Assembly: GCA_015178975.1 (NCBI GenBank)
Contig: WHVD01000077.1
Span: 248,001-312,000 of the forward strand
Reading direction: 5' to 3'
DNA: 64,000 nucleotides
Origin: Hysterangium stoloniferum
Taxonomy: Eukaryota > Basidiomycota > Agaricomycetes > Hysterangiales > Hysterangiaceae
Part shown: positions 1-10,067 of the stretch, piece by piece
Layout: each line of letters opens with the position of its first letter
How positions within the stretch are numbered: the first letter of the stretch is position 1
Program-made: the position numbers and the translations under genes
Notes under the pieces: generated by a model
Told to the model about the DNA's origin: nothing
The model's input: the letters and a program-made list of their open reading frames with translations, nothing else
The model's database searches: none

Positions 1-797
1 TGTGAACACCAATACATTCAGCGTCCACAACCCCGGGGAGTATCACCGACGAGACTGAGATATGCTAGAGGTCGACTAACTCATACGCCGAAAATACATG
101 TAGATAAAAAAGGACTTCTGTTATTTCCAATCAACCCTACTCTAGTATACAATTCATAGCAAAATGCTGTCTTTAACCGGGAAGCAATGGGACTATACTG
201 TGTGAATTGTTGTAGCAATACTTCCGAATGGAACGCCAAATGTCTAAGTAACGAGTCGTCTTGGAGGCACTCAAGGGATCTGCCATTCAACCGTGACCGA
301 GCCCATTCAAGTAGGTCGACACTTTGATGGGGTGTTCCTATGAAAATTACATCATATGCTGTTGTACCAGGTGATTGGGAATGTGCCTATTATGAGCCGC
401 ATTTGCATGGATAAGTGCCTAATTGATTTGATCCGATACAATTATCATTCTATGGAGGATATACCGACATTTTTCAATACGATCCCACCAAAGCTGTGAG
501 CAATAAATATTAGCCGCCGGAACATGTCTCAAAAAATAATAGTAAAATGTTTCGAACCACGAACCTTCGTTCCAGTAGAGAATATTAATGCAGACAATTT
601 AACCACGAAATCCACCGATATATCATCCAGGGACTGCTATGATCTATTCGGGCCGTGGGTGCGCACAACCGTATGTGAGAATCCTAGCGGAAGGTATCGC
701 CTCTGGCAAGAGATCGCGAAGTCAAAGGATCTGCAGTGAAGGACGCCTCCCTGTCTCCATAGATGTCATGTATAGCGACTCATCGGGAAAGCCCTTG
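1..797. other. No supportable gene
   Basis: Short open frames exist, the longest a 71-codon frame at 524-739 on the plus strand, but none shows a recognisable domain, codon pattern or splice structure. I see no gene here. Confidence 0.5.
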
Positions 798-1036
798 CTC
801 CAAAAATGTTTAGGATCCTCAATAGAGGCTTATTTTATATAAACTCCGCTAATCACTCATCGGATCCTTAATCGATTTAAAGTCGGTTAAGGATTCAACA
901 TGTGATGGTTTAGAATCCAACGAACGTTTGGATCCTCAAAAGATCCCTAATCAATTTTAACTCTTATAAGAATTCAATGGATGACTATTGGAGTTTATAT
1001 AAAATACACTACTAAGGATCCTAAAATTCTTTGGAG
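798..1036. mobile_element. MITE-like element with ~48-bp terminal inverted repeats
   Basis: The left end (CTCCAAAAATGTTTAGGATCCT..., running to TATTTTATATAAACTCC at about 831-847) is the imperfect reverse complement of the right end (GGAGTTTATATAAAATA... to ...AGGATCCTAAAATTCTTTGGAG, about 990-1036). The 240-bp AT-rich body has no coding potential and contains several more GGATCC half-repeats. A short, non-coding, inverted-repeat unit fits a miniature inverted-repeat transposable element. I could not find a clear target-site duplication, so exact ends are uncertain. Confidence 0.6.
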
Positions 1037-2340
1037 AGGGGGGGTTATCCCAGGGACTACTGTAAGGAGTTCAGCCATCATCTGTTAGAATATAGGGCTG
1101 TGCGAGCATGCACAAGGTGCCACACCGGCAATTTGCCACTATTGTTCTTTTGAGTTTGGCTTAACCCTTTGTTGCCATATATCTATTGTTCTCAAGGCAT
1201 ATATAACTAGTATAGATTTCTTGTACTTACACTATCCATTTGCCTCCTACGAGACACAGAGGGTCAAACAGAAATTATATTCGTCATTGCTTGAGATTCA
1301 CGAGCTTTAAGATCTTATTTTAACACGATCATCTTCTATGAGGTAAGTATCCATTTACTCAATGGTGGGAGCTTTCCCCCCACGTGCAAGCTCTTTCAAT
1401 CCAAAATTGGATGCATCGGGATTCGATGTGATAGGTCAAGAGGGTGAGATGAAGGCTGACAGTAAATTGGGCAGGAAAGTGAGCGTGTTAAACGGTTTAC
1501 AACGGACGTAGTAAACACCGTGAAGGACACGGACATAGATAGGTTTGCATCAAGGCCCGGTATTTGTTTCTTGGTCCCGAGTTTACATCCGGTCCAAAAG
1601 TGGCGGCGCACAGGTCTCGAAGTGTAAATCCGAAGGCCGGGATAGAGTAGAGTAAAAGAGGTGGAAAAAGAGTTCACTGTCATATCTTCCTACTCTGTGA
1701 ATTACATTCTTTCGCATAGAGTGCAATCTAATATGTCTAAAGGTTCTTGTGACAATCGCCGATTAGTGCTCGCCTCGCTCGACATTGTCACAATCAAATA
1801 CCGGGACCCACTCGGGAATTTTAGAATCAAGTAACTACTTTAGATAAGAGTTGAAAATGGATAAAATCATGATATCTTTATAAATTTGATTATTCCACGA
1901 GCTTTTTCAAGGGGAAGGCGATTCCCACTAAAACCCATCGGGTGGAAAGATTCCATTTTAAGTCACGAAAGAAACAAGATAGTCCTAAGTTATTTTGAGA
2001 TTATCTGGTTACAAATGAATTCCCTGTACTTATTTTTCAGATATTAATAAATGCTGGATTTCACACCCAAAGCCCTCATACTAAAAGTGAACAATCGTTC
2101 GATAATGCCACCGTAAAATGTTGCAATAATAGAGTTCTGAAGCGTGCACACAAAAGTGTACATATAAATAGTCCTTTGGATTACGTAAACCTTGAAAAAG
2201 TACGGGGTGGGGTGATGCATGGGCATATAGGTGTGCGAGACTGAGCGTGCAGTTCCATAGGTCATCATTGACAATGGTCTGCTCTTTTATCTCAAATTTG
2301 TGCTTATAGTAAGCTGACCATGGCACAGAGCTCTAGCTGA
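1037..2340. other. No supportable gene
   Basis: Only short open frames on both strands without recognisable motifs. The last bases before 2341 adjoin the ISWI remnant but contain an in-frame stop (2338-2340). Confidence 0.4.
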
Positions 2341-2391
2341 ACTATTAACGGAGAGAAATTGCTCGTAAGGAGGAACTTAGCCGGAGGCTTC

Positions 2392-2647
2392 TGTTGAAAT
2401 AAAATATAGAAGCTCCGAATGAACTATAAGAGCAGTGTATAAATTCCGTTTGTGCGTATATCTTGTAGTAAGATTAGGCAAACGAATGAGTAGATACATG
2501 AACACTAGGCTACTTATATATGTCTGCTAAACAATAGAATATCAAATGGGGCAACAAAAAGGGATTGAACAATGGGAGTAAAGAAACAAAGAACAAAGAA
2601 CAAAAGGAATATGTGTTACGAACTTATGTAACGCTCGTATTCCAACA
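2392..2647 (-). repeat. LTR copy 1 of the miniature retroelement
   Basis: 256-bp long terminal repeat, TG...CA ends, apparently identical to 3136-3391. It is the 3' LTR if the element is read on the minus strand. Confidence 0.9.
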
Positions 2648-3135
2648 CACCCCCGCGAGCTCACATAAGCGAGTAAAGAAGGGAAAGGTGTGTACACCCC
2701 CGCAACCTGCACATAGGCTAGAATGACTCGTCTTCATCACTTGAGATTGGGGTGGCCGATCCGGCGAAATTTCCTTCCTTTTCTATCACGGCGTTGACTC
2801 CGGGCGTAGCATTCAAATCGTGAGTGGGACACTGGTTTCGAATGTGACCAACACGGTGAGTTTCCATTTGGAGCTTCCAATGATCGTAATGTTGACACGT
2901 TTAGTGTGAGTCCGCAGACTAGACGATGATTTCCGGTGTACTATACGAGTAGGGACCGTGACAAGAGTATTCCAGTGTGCCGCAGCAGCGACTGTGAGTC
3001 CGCAGACTAGAGTATTCCAGTGTGCCGCAGCAGTGACTGTGAGCTTGCAAGCTAACAAAATTCCGGTGTGCAACGTGCAGAGGCCGTGGAAAAGAGTGTG
3101 GTTGTGGTGAACGGGAACCAACCGTTATTCGTTTG

Positions 3136-3391
3136 TGTTGAAATAAAATATAGAAGCTCCGAATGAACTATAAGAGCAGTGTATAAATTCCGTTTGTGCG
3201 TATATCTTGTAGTAAGATTAGGCAAACGAATGAGTAGATACATGAACACTAGGCTACTTATATATGTCTGCTAAACAATAGAATATCAAATGGGGCAACA
3301 AAAAGGGATTGAACAATGGGAGTAAAGAAACAAAGAACAAAGAACAAAAGGAATATGTGTTACGAACTTATGTAACGCTCGTATTCCAACA
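3136..3391 (-). repeat. LTR copy 2 of the miniature retroelement
   Basis: 256-bp long terminal repeat, TG...CA ends. It is the 5' LTR in the minus orientation and is followed by the duplicated target GCTTC. Confidence 0.9.
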
Positions 3392-3958
3392 GCTTCGACA
3401 TTCGGAGTAAGCATGACTTCAAGCAGTTTGTGAAAGCTGTTGAGGCACATGGCGGTAAGACTCTTATGATGTGCCATTACGTCTCTCTTCGGACTCTGAT
3501 GTGTGTCTTTCTTGGAGGGATGTGCCAGATGAGGTGGTTTGTCAGGCAATCCAGCATAAGAATAGGGAGGAAGTGAAAACATATGCTAAAGTCTTCTGGC
3601 AGCGATGGCGCGAGTTGGATGAAAAATTTAAATCGGTCCAGTTCCCAATGCAAGAACTAGAGTTCAACTACCCCATCGCGAAAGGAAATACATGGACAAA
3701 GAAGAGGATCGTTGCCTTCTTTTCCTGCTGAGCTATTATGGATTGAAGAGCCCAGACGTATATTACCGTATTAAGAAGGACATTACCGAGTCCCCGGCTT
3801 TCCGATTTGATCGGTTCTTTAAGAGTCGGATGCCCCAGGAACTGTCGAGGTGCTGCCATACACTGTTGGGTAAGATCGCCAAAGAATATGAAAATAAAGT
3901 TAAGGAAGATCAGCAAAAGAAGCACGTGAAAGGCCTACTGGGAAAGGTATGTCTCTAA

Positions 3959-4479
3959 CCATATCAGACGTGGTTACTTATCTGACCCATTGCCTTTTGT
4001 GGTTAGAAACGTTCTCTAGTTGACGTCGCAGATGTAGAATCGTCGCCTCGGGCTCTTTAATGCTTGGTAGCAGACTCTCCAACCCAGTCACAATTATCAG
4101 ATAGCAATGTTGGGTGTTTGGCAAGTTGTTACGGGACCTCCCCTTTTTTCGTCTTCTCCTTACTTTCACCCATCCGGCGACAATCCCCTAACTTTCCTGT
4201 CACTCCCAACACGTAACGCATTCACACATCTAAGAGACGTCGGAATATTGTGCATGTCAATTTATTCCGATTCTAATTGTATTCCTACTGCTTTGGAAAT
4301 ATTTTTATGTGTAGTGTCTACTATATTAGATATTGTCCAAAATTATGAAACCATAAGTAGAGACACAGGAAATATGGGGTTATGCGAGGCATACCCGCAG
4401 CCATGACCGACCTTCAACGGCCAGGTACTGCAGCCTCCTACGGTAGAGCGCCACCTAATAATACACAACGCGAGATACA
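3959..4479. other. No supportable gene
   Basis: Open frames at 3978-4169 (minus) and 4107-4406 (plus) lack recognisable motifs. Nothing else is visible. Confidence 0.4.
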
Positions 4480-4720
4480 GCGCTTCATAACAGTTACATC
4501 CGCAGATACGCGAAATTCTGGGGTACCTGTGTTTTCCTCTAAAGCTCTTGTGATACCATTGTATGGTAGACAATAGCATCCCAAGAATTGGCTACACACA
4601 ACGAAATTGCCACCCGACACTGCCCCCAGGTGCTGGGAACAAAGGCAAAACCCTGCTACTCAACAACAACAAGTAGACATGAAAATAATAGGAAGAATAC
4701 CAGACACATTGACCCCACTC
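4480..4720 (-). pseudogene. Tad1-like LINE ORF1 5' fragment (copy 1)
   Basis: The minus-strand translation LGCYCLPYNGITRALEEN followed by TGTPEFRVSADVTVMK aligns residue by residue with MGCHCLAYNGVTVILVEN and TATPEFGVSMDVIVMK at 6676-6775. Similarity continues upstream on that strand (AAAGGCAAAACCCTGC and ACTCAACAACA at about 4640-4670, compared with 7256-7285). This is a second, diverged copy of the N-terminal part of the LINE ORF1 at 6140-6785. No reverse transcriptase is attached. Confidence 0.55.
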
Positions 4721-4904
4721 ATGGCAATGCCCTCCGTAGAAACTCAAGACACTGGGGGAGAATTGTCTGGTCTGTTATAGCTAGGAATAACATCCAATAG
4801 CCAACTACTTCCAATACAATACTGGCGCCATGCAAGGTAATCTACAGGAGAGACATCAGTGGAAAGTAGCAAAGTGAACACTGAGTGGATATAAAAGGGA
4901 AAAA

Positions 4905-5418
4905 AATCATAACAAGCCTGACAGCGGGGCCCTCGCACCATCGGTGAGGGACGCCTCTGTCCCAGAGTCTTGAGACGAATCACTGGTGATGTAGTCGCTG
5001 ATGCTCCCAAAACTCCTGCTTGAATCTGCGTGCACAATGTGAACGTCGTGATGATCGGAACTCACGCTTCCGCTTCTGCTTGTGCTTCCTCCGGCGCCGC
5101 CATTCCTCCTCCCTACTGGCATATTCAGACTACTCGCATGCGCCACAATCCAGTCGATATCCCCACCGACTGGATTGTGGCGCATGCGATCAGTGTGAAT
5201 ATGCCATTAGGGAGGAGGAATGGCGGCGCTGGAGGAAGCACAAACAGAAGCGGAAGCGTGAGTTCCGATCATCACGGCGTTCACATTGTGCACGCAGATT
5301 CAAGCAGGAGTTTTGGGAGCATCAGCGACTACATCACCAGTGATTCGTCTCAAGACTCTGGGACAGCGGCGTCCCTCACCGATGGTGCGAGGGCCCCGCT
5401 GTCAGGCTTGTTATGATT
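4905..5418. repeat. Near-perfect palindrome, two 252-bp arms and a 10-nt loop
   Basis: Positions 4905-5156 are the reverse complement of 5167-5418 with only scattered substitutions and no net indel. The loop is 5157-5166. The innermost 22 bp match exactly. Both arms encode the same serine-rich peptide tail in the outward direction (DSSRSFGSISDYITSDSSQD ... ARAPLSGLL then a stop): minus strand 4907-5185 and plus strand 5030-5416. A third, 34-bp exact copy of the loop-side sequence lies at 5545-5578. I do not recognise the peptide. The structure fits an inverted duplication or foldback element. Confidence 0.9.
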
Positions 5419-5544
5419 GTTTTTGCGGATCATGAGGACAAGAGGTCGGGGCATTATCTTACCTGACGTGAACCCCCGCAACTACATGCTAAAACATGCC
5501 CTCCAAGTTTTCGCAGATGTCACAGACATTGATAATAGTATCCA

Positions 5545-5578
5545 GTGGGGATATCGACTGGATTGTGGCGCATGCGAG
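5545..5578 (+). repeat. 34-bp third copy of the palindrome centre
   Basis: This stretch, GTGGGGATATCGACTGG to CGCATGCGAG, is the exact reverse complement of 5133-5166 (left arm plus loop). It shows which of the two arm-loop junctions has flanking sequence elsewhere, and so which strand was copied during the duplication. Confidence 0.8.
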
Positions 5579-6003
5579 ACTTAAGCCACCTAAGAGGCAT
5601 TTTGAGTAGGCTTGGACTACTACTGGGTGAGCTGAGAAAAAACCCATATTATGATGAGCTTTCATTTTATAATAATTCCTTCTATTGTATAATTAACACA
5701 ACAATAGGAATGGGCCAGCTTAGTATGGAACATCCCGATTCATTGTGTATTAGTACAATTTAAAAGTCTTTGTCTCTTATTAGAAGTTTATAGTACAACA
5801 ATGAAAGCAGATGCATATAGTTCTTTTTGCTCGGAGTTTACATGTGGAACAATTGGATGTGTATATTTGGTGGGCCAGATGGCTTCATTTACCCTGAGTG
5901 TGGTTCGAGGCTCGCGACAGATCCACAAACCTCCCGATGAGGTGGACATGCCTTGAAATGGACCAACATTTCACATGTCTTGGTAATTGTATTACGTGCG
6001 AGT
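5579..6003. other. No supportable gene
   Basis: AT-rich; no motif seen. Confidence 0.4.
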
Positions 6004-6785
6004 TTATAGTGTCAATGTTTGTGGCACTACACTAAAGTCGTTCGTTTTGAAAACGTCATTGTTAACCTCGTCGTGGTAGTAATAGGATATTTGAGGGGAA
6101 AAGGCATACAGGGATGGATAGACAATAGCTATCAGTTTTAATAGGAAATATGGGCAGTCGATGGAGTCAGCAACATGTGCTCCAGAGCAGTTGAGGCACC
6201 TGAAGTCATGGGCAGTCTTGGTTGGCAAGGAGGTTGGCCAACTTACATGCGGTGCATTTGGAGCGGTGGTCAGCTTCAGCATGACGGTCCCCGGAGTTGC
6301 ACTGTGCAGGGGGGTGGCCGAGGGACCAGCGGTTCATTTGCGAAGTTTTGGCTTGTCAACCTAGCGCTCTGCCGTAACAGGAGCACCAAACATGAAAAAT
6401 TGAGGCATTTATCCTCCTGTAGACGATGAGGGGAGGAGGGCGGCTGTCGGGAGAAGGAGGGTCGCCCTTGAAGCGGACCATGAAACGGATCGGGGAGGGG
6501 AGCTTGCATGGGGAGGGTTTAGTGGTTTTGGGGGCCATAGGGGCTGGGTTGGGTGGGCTGGAGGCTACTGCAGAAAAGGACGGGGGGCCGGGGGAGGTCA
6601 GGGTGTTCGCGGGGGGGTTAACTTGGCGGGGGACACGTGTAAGGGAACGCAAGTGGGTTGTCAACAAGATCCCTTTCATCACAATTACATCCATGGATAC
6701 CCCAAACTCTGGGGTGGCTGTGTTTTCCACTAGAATTACTGTGACACCATTGTATGCCAGACAATGGCATCCCACAAATTGGCTA
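6004..6785 (-). pseudogene. Tad1-like LINE ORF1 fragment with zinc knuckle
   Basis: Read on the minus strand, 6775-6356 encodes a proline-rich segment followed by SPIRFMVRFKG and RPPPLIVYRRINAS. After a frameshift, 6213-6145 encodes a knuckle C-x2-C-x3-H-x6-C (CLNCSGAHVADSIDCPYF). This order (proline-rich, RNA-binding-like region, gag-type knuckle) is that of ORF1 in fungal non-LTR retrotransposons. Frames are broken and no endonuclease or reverse transcriptase follows. The 5' end is interrupted by the LTR at 6786. Confidence 0.65.
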
Positions 6786-7102
6786 TGTTAGAATATGAGA
6801 TACATGCCTAAGTCTAATCTCATATCTTGTCTTGTGACTGTATAGATCTGACCGGTTCATAACATGTGATACTGTATATTTAGTTTAGTGTTCACTAGAT
6901 CCGTAGCACGCCATCATGCACAGACCAGTGCACAGACCATGTACATAGTATATAGTTAGTCTAGCTGAGGAGTAGGATCCTCATCTAGAAGCCTAGCAAT
7001 ATCACCGGTTTAATACCTACACTGCTTTACTCTTAGTGGCTATGCTCCCCAGTGTAGAGAGTCCTCACACTGTGATCTCCAGGCTTGTAGATTACTTTAA
7101 CA
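6786..7102 (+). mobile_element. Solo LTR, 317 bp, TSD GGCTA
   Basis: The segment begins TGTTAGAATATGAG and ends ACTTTAACA, with the 5-bp duplication GGCTA at 6781-6785 and 7103-7107. The ends resemble Ty1/copia LTRs. It interrupts LINE-derived sequence: the flanks rejoin into GGCTACACA..., which is contiguous at about 4589 in the other LINE copy. No internal element remains. Strand is arbitrary. Confidence 0.8.
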
Positions 7103-7106
7103 GGCT

Positions 7107-7225
7107 ACACATAACCAAATAACACACATAACCAAATAACACACATAACCAAATAACACACATAACCAAATAACACACATAACCAAATAACACACATAAC
7201 CAAATAACACACATAACCAAATAAT
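7107..7225 (+). repeat. 17-bp minisatellite, seven copies
   Basis: Seven tandem copies of ACACATAACCAAATAAC, the last differing in one base, 119 bp in all. It starts within the target duplication of the neighbouring solo LTR. The related single-copy LINE sequence at about 4590 (ACACACAACGAAATTGC) is probably the unit from which it expanded. Confidence 0.95.
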
Positions 7226-7592
7226 GACATGAGACTGACATGAGGTGTTGTGGATAAAGGCAAAAGCCTGCAACTCAACAACAGCATCTTGTTGGATGTG
7301 TGGTAAGTCTGACATGAATCAGACAGGCAAAACACTTTGTTGCAACTCATCGTGATTTACAATAGAAGCAGGAAGGCCTGTGACAGCATTGTGTAAGTCC
7401 TGAATGGCACATAGACATTCATGCCTGGTTCAATATGAGGTTCCATTATAGGGTGCATGGATGGCCATCATGTCTGTCCAGAAAGAAAATGTGTTCACCT
7501 TTTGGTTTCTATTAGCATGTGATCATGGCATATATGTATAGCCAGGGAAGTTTTCCTTCTTTTTCTTTACTGTATGCTACACTGTCCTGTAT
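7226..7592. other. Partly LINE-derived spacer
   Basis: The first ~80 bases resemble 4615-4680 (AAAGGCAAAAGCCTGCAACT and ACTCAACAACA shared imperfectly). The rest shows nothing recognisable. Confidence 0.4.
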
Positions 7593-8592
7593 TGTTGGGA
7601 TGCCCCCACATCTTATTTTCACTCTGACAACCCTCTGGCATCCTGATATTGGCACCCCCCACTAGGTATCACCACCCCCAGTACCTTGAAACTTGTTTAC
7701 TATACATAGATTACCCTTGTAATCACTCCATTCTGCTCCCATCCTGAGGCTTCCCATCATCCACCCTACATGTACACATCATTTGCCATCTCAAACCTCT
7801 GTTAGTAATTCCTATTACTTTGCATTTAGTCCCTATCATCCTGTTAGGACCAGAAAAACTGCTGGGACCCAGAACCCATCCTATGGGTATTTGACTCTCT
7901 ATATTGTACAAACCAGCCACCAGACTCTGCCCAGACATCCTGGACCTCTTGTTCCCAATCCATCCTTGCCTGTTTGACATCTGGTTTATTGTCTTATTGT
8001 ATGCCTGTTATGTCTTTTTATATCTCTGGATATGTAGTATAATAATTTACTAGTCTATATAGTCTAGCTACTACCTGTACTTACAATCCAATCAGAAAAT
8101 CAACTTAGCTTCAACTTAGTAGCTGCCTCAGCATATTCCTGGAACCCACAGGTTTCCCATCCACTCCTGTCTGAAGTTGGACAATGTGATCTTGCAAGGG
8201 TGCAGCACATAAGCTGAAGCCAAGTCCTTCCCCAGAACTTCCATGGGTTTCCCCCAGAGACCCACCTGTGAGCCCTGCACATAACACATCCCTCCATTCT
8301 GTCATTTGCTTCCTTTGATCTGTTTGTCTTCTTACCTCCATGATTGGCCTCCCAATCACCTGTCTCATTTTTAGTATATAACTCTCATCTTGTATGCTAT
8401 AGTTCTTTAGTTTGAATATTGACTTAAGTTTCCCTACTCTTTTACTTAACCCTCTTCAAGACATCATTGGCCAACTGAGACTCTTATCACTCTGACTCTT
8501 AGCATTCCAGCCTCCCAGTCAATTAAGCTAAGTATAGATTTTAGTCTATTACATACTACTCGCTTGTTTCAAAATACTGGAGCACCCCAACA
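7593..8592 (+). mobile_element. Possible LTR with TGTTGGG...CCCAACA ends, interrupted by a solo LTR
   Basis: The stretch begins TGTTGGGATGCC and ends GGAGCACCCCAACA, giving 7-bp inverted LTR-like termini. Between them sits the solo gypsy LTR 7842-8286. Flanking pentamers (TGTAT and GTTTG) do not match, so it may be one LTR of a larger decayed element rather than a solo LTR. There is no coding sequence. Confidence 0.4.
7842..8286 (+). mobile_element. Solo gypsy-family LTR, 445 bp, TSD CATCC
   Basis: It begins TGTTAGGACCAG and ends GCACATAACA, with CATCC at 7837-7841 and 8287-8291. It shares with the other gypsy LTRs of the window a core TCTATATAGTCT...TACAATCCA and the box GCACATAAGCTGAAGCCAAG, and is a shorter, diverged member of that family. 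Most CpG sites are gone. Confidence 0.8.
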
Positions 8593-9803
8593 GTTTGTGC
8601 AAGGGCACAACACATAAGTTGAAGCCAAGCTCCACTTGTCCTGTAGAACCAGACCTCCCAGTTATGTACATTCTAACTTGACAGACACCCAGTCCCATCC
8701 TCTTTAGCCCTAGAAACTTCAGACTTTAACATGTATCCAGTCTCACTCTAGACAATGTGATGTATTAGTCTTATTTTAAATTTTAATACTATCTTCTGAA
8801 TACTCAATTCACTGCAAGGTAAAATAATTTAAGTATTTGATATTAATCAGTGGCAGTCTGAATAGACTTAGAACCCCTGAAGTCAAGAGTTTACTTGAAT
8901 ATATGCACCCTACTTCACAAAGAAGGTTGTGAGAGCTGCTTTTGCAAGCTGTTCTTTTTCTGTGAAAACAATTACTAAAATATGAATAACAATTCACTGA
9001 TTCCAAAAATAGATTCAACTTCGATTCTAGTTACTTTATATATATTTTATACTATTTATCAAGCAGTAAAAATGTTTATAAACAGGTCAGAAGATTAGAT
9101 ATAGAATAAAACACAATTTGGCTAATATATGCTTTATTTATACTAACCTACCAGATGTACTATGGAACTAACTTATCAGGATCTTAATGTAGTCTCAAAT
9201 ATTCTGCAAAAATATTCTCAGTATTTATTTATGAACAAAACCTGGAGAAATTAGAAATGTATTCCTAATCTCAAAACAAAGGTAAACAATGCTATAGTAA
9301 TTTATTAATTACTAATTGAAAGCCAACAACTCAGATTGAGGTGACAAGGGATCTGATTGGGCCAACAACTCTGATAGGTGGAAAGGATTTCCAACAACTC
9401 AGATTGATGTGGAAGTAAATGTCCAATGGCCCAAATAGTAGGTGGTATAAGCTGCTGCTGTAGTGACACACAAGTGTAGTAATGTAGATTGGTTAAGATA
9501 AAGCTGTGTATTTCACAGCTGGAGCAGAGCTCCTTATATACTGTACACTGAGATCTGAGACATTTTAGAATATTCTAGTAACTATTTATTAAAAATAATA
9601 TGAGTTGGCTTATTGTAATACACAATCTACAAGTGGGTAATAATAGACTTGTAATAATAGTATGTGTTTGTCAATCAATGTGTCAGTGAATCACCTTCTG
9701 ACATGATAGGTAGGATGCTAGTTTAGGTGTATACTGGTTCTGGCATGCATTAACCTCAGAAAATGTGGTCCACAATTAGCATCCTCCTATGAAAAAGTGA
9801 AGT
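8593..9803. other. AT-rich repeat debris without genes
   Basis: Around 8600-8640 there is another fragment of the LTR core (CACATAAGTTGAAGCCAAG). Three imperfect copies of CCAACAACTCAGATTGA lie at about 9326, 9362 and 9392. No coding sequence was recognised. Confidence 0.5.
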
Positions 9804-9938
9804 GTTGAAATAGGCTCAAGCGCCCGAGTCTGTGTCAACCTTACACCTAGTGCACAAGTCTACATCAAGCCTACATGGCCATACCAAGTGGAACGGTACC
9901 TTAGACATGTATACAAATATGACATGGTCACATTGACA
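9804..9938 (+). repeat. Copy of the 'TGTTGAAATAGG' LTR-like repeat
   Basis: Starting TGTTGAAATAGGCTCAAG, this segment matches the complement of 33690 down to about 33560 (shared CTTGGTATGGCCATGTAGG complement and GACACAGACTCGG complement). It is part of the mosaic of copia-LTR-related repeats found again at 33.4-34.8 kb, here in the opposite orientation. Confidence 0.6.
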
Positions 9939-10067
9939 GTAGTATATTTAAGTACAGTATTCGTAGCTTCATACCTCAGTCAAAGTATATGTAATGAAAT
10001 ATGCTCAGTCGATACGATAGTATACTTCGAGGTATGAAGCTACAAATACTGTACTTAAATATACTAC
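9939..10067. repeat. Hairpin with 39-bp arms
   Basis: 9939-9977 is the reverse complement of 10029-10067 with one mismatch. The 51-nt loop contains TGTAATGAAATATGCTCAGTC..., a shortened copy of the terminal sequence at 33363. The right arm abuts the truncated copia RNase H region. Confidence 0.85.

Larger units (their letters stand above)
2392..3391 (-). mobile_element. TRIM-like miniature copia LTR retroelement with 256-bp LTRs
   Basis: Two 256-bp direct repeats (2392-2647 and 3136-3391), identical by eye, flank a 488-bp interior and are bounded by a 5-bp duplication GCTTC (2387-2391 and 3392-3396). LTRs begin TG and end CA. Orientation is minus: read that way the LTR starts TGTTGGAATACG, contains a TATATAAG box, and is preceded by a G-rich polypurine tract (complement of 2648-2658), as in Ty1/copia elements. 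The interior has no gag or pol and holds imperfect tandem copies of a ~45-bp unit (around 2907-3070). LTR identity implies a recent insertion. The element must have moved with proteins supplied by another copia element. Confidence 0.9.
2341..3958 (+). pseudogene. ISWI-type chromatin remodeller remnant (SANT-SLIDE part), split by an LTR element
   Basis: Translated pieces match the C-terminal HAND-SANT-SLIDE region of ISWI ATPases, which bind linker DNA during nucleosome sliding. In order: an in-frame stretch 2341-2391 ending NLAGGF; after the LTR element DIRSKHDFKQFVKAVEAHG (3397-3453), the start of SANT; a SANT segment with KTYAKVFWQRWREL (frame of 3471); then the SLIDE segment YYGLKSPDVYYRIKKDI ... 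FRFDRFFKSR (3692-3958). The SANT and SLIDE pieces lie in different frames, with a one-base shift near 3690. The ATPase domain is absent. The reading frame runs straight through the empty insertion site of the LTR element, so the element landed in an already present ISWI sequence. The piece ends in a stop after LLGKVCL. This is a broken fragment, not a working remodeller. Whether it is a captured copy or a decayed gene cannot be told here. Confidence 0.8.

Noticed and set aside
3692..3958. SLIDE-like 88-codon frame as a complete small gene
   Set aside because: It starts inside a SLIDE domain and is preceded by SANT sequence in another frame, so it is a pseudogene piece.
7107..7225. CRISPR-like regular repeats
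   Set aside because: Units are directly adjacent without spacers, and the genome is eukaryotic.
7097..7350. Hydrophobic Cys/Tyr-rich minus-strand frames
   Set aside because: Translation of the 17-bp minisatellite; no start context or homology.
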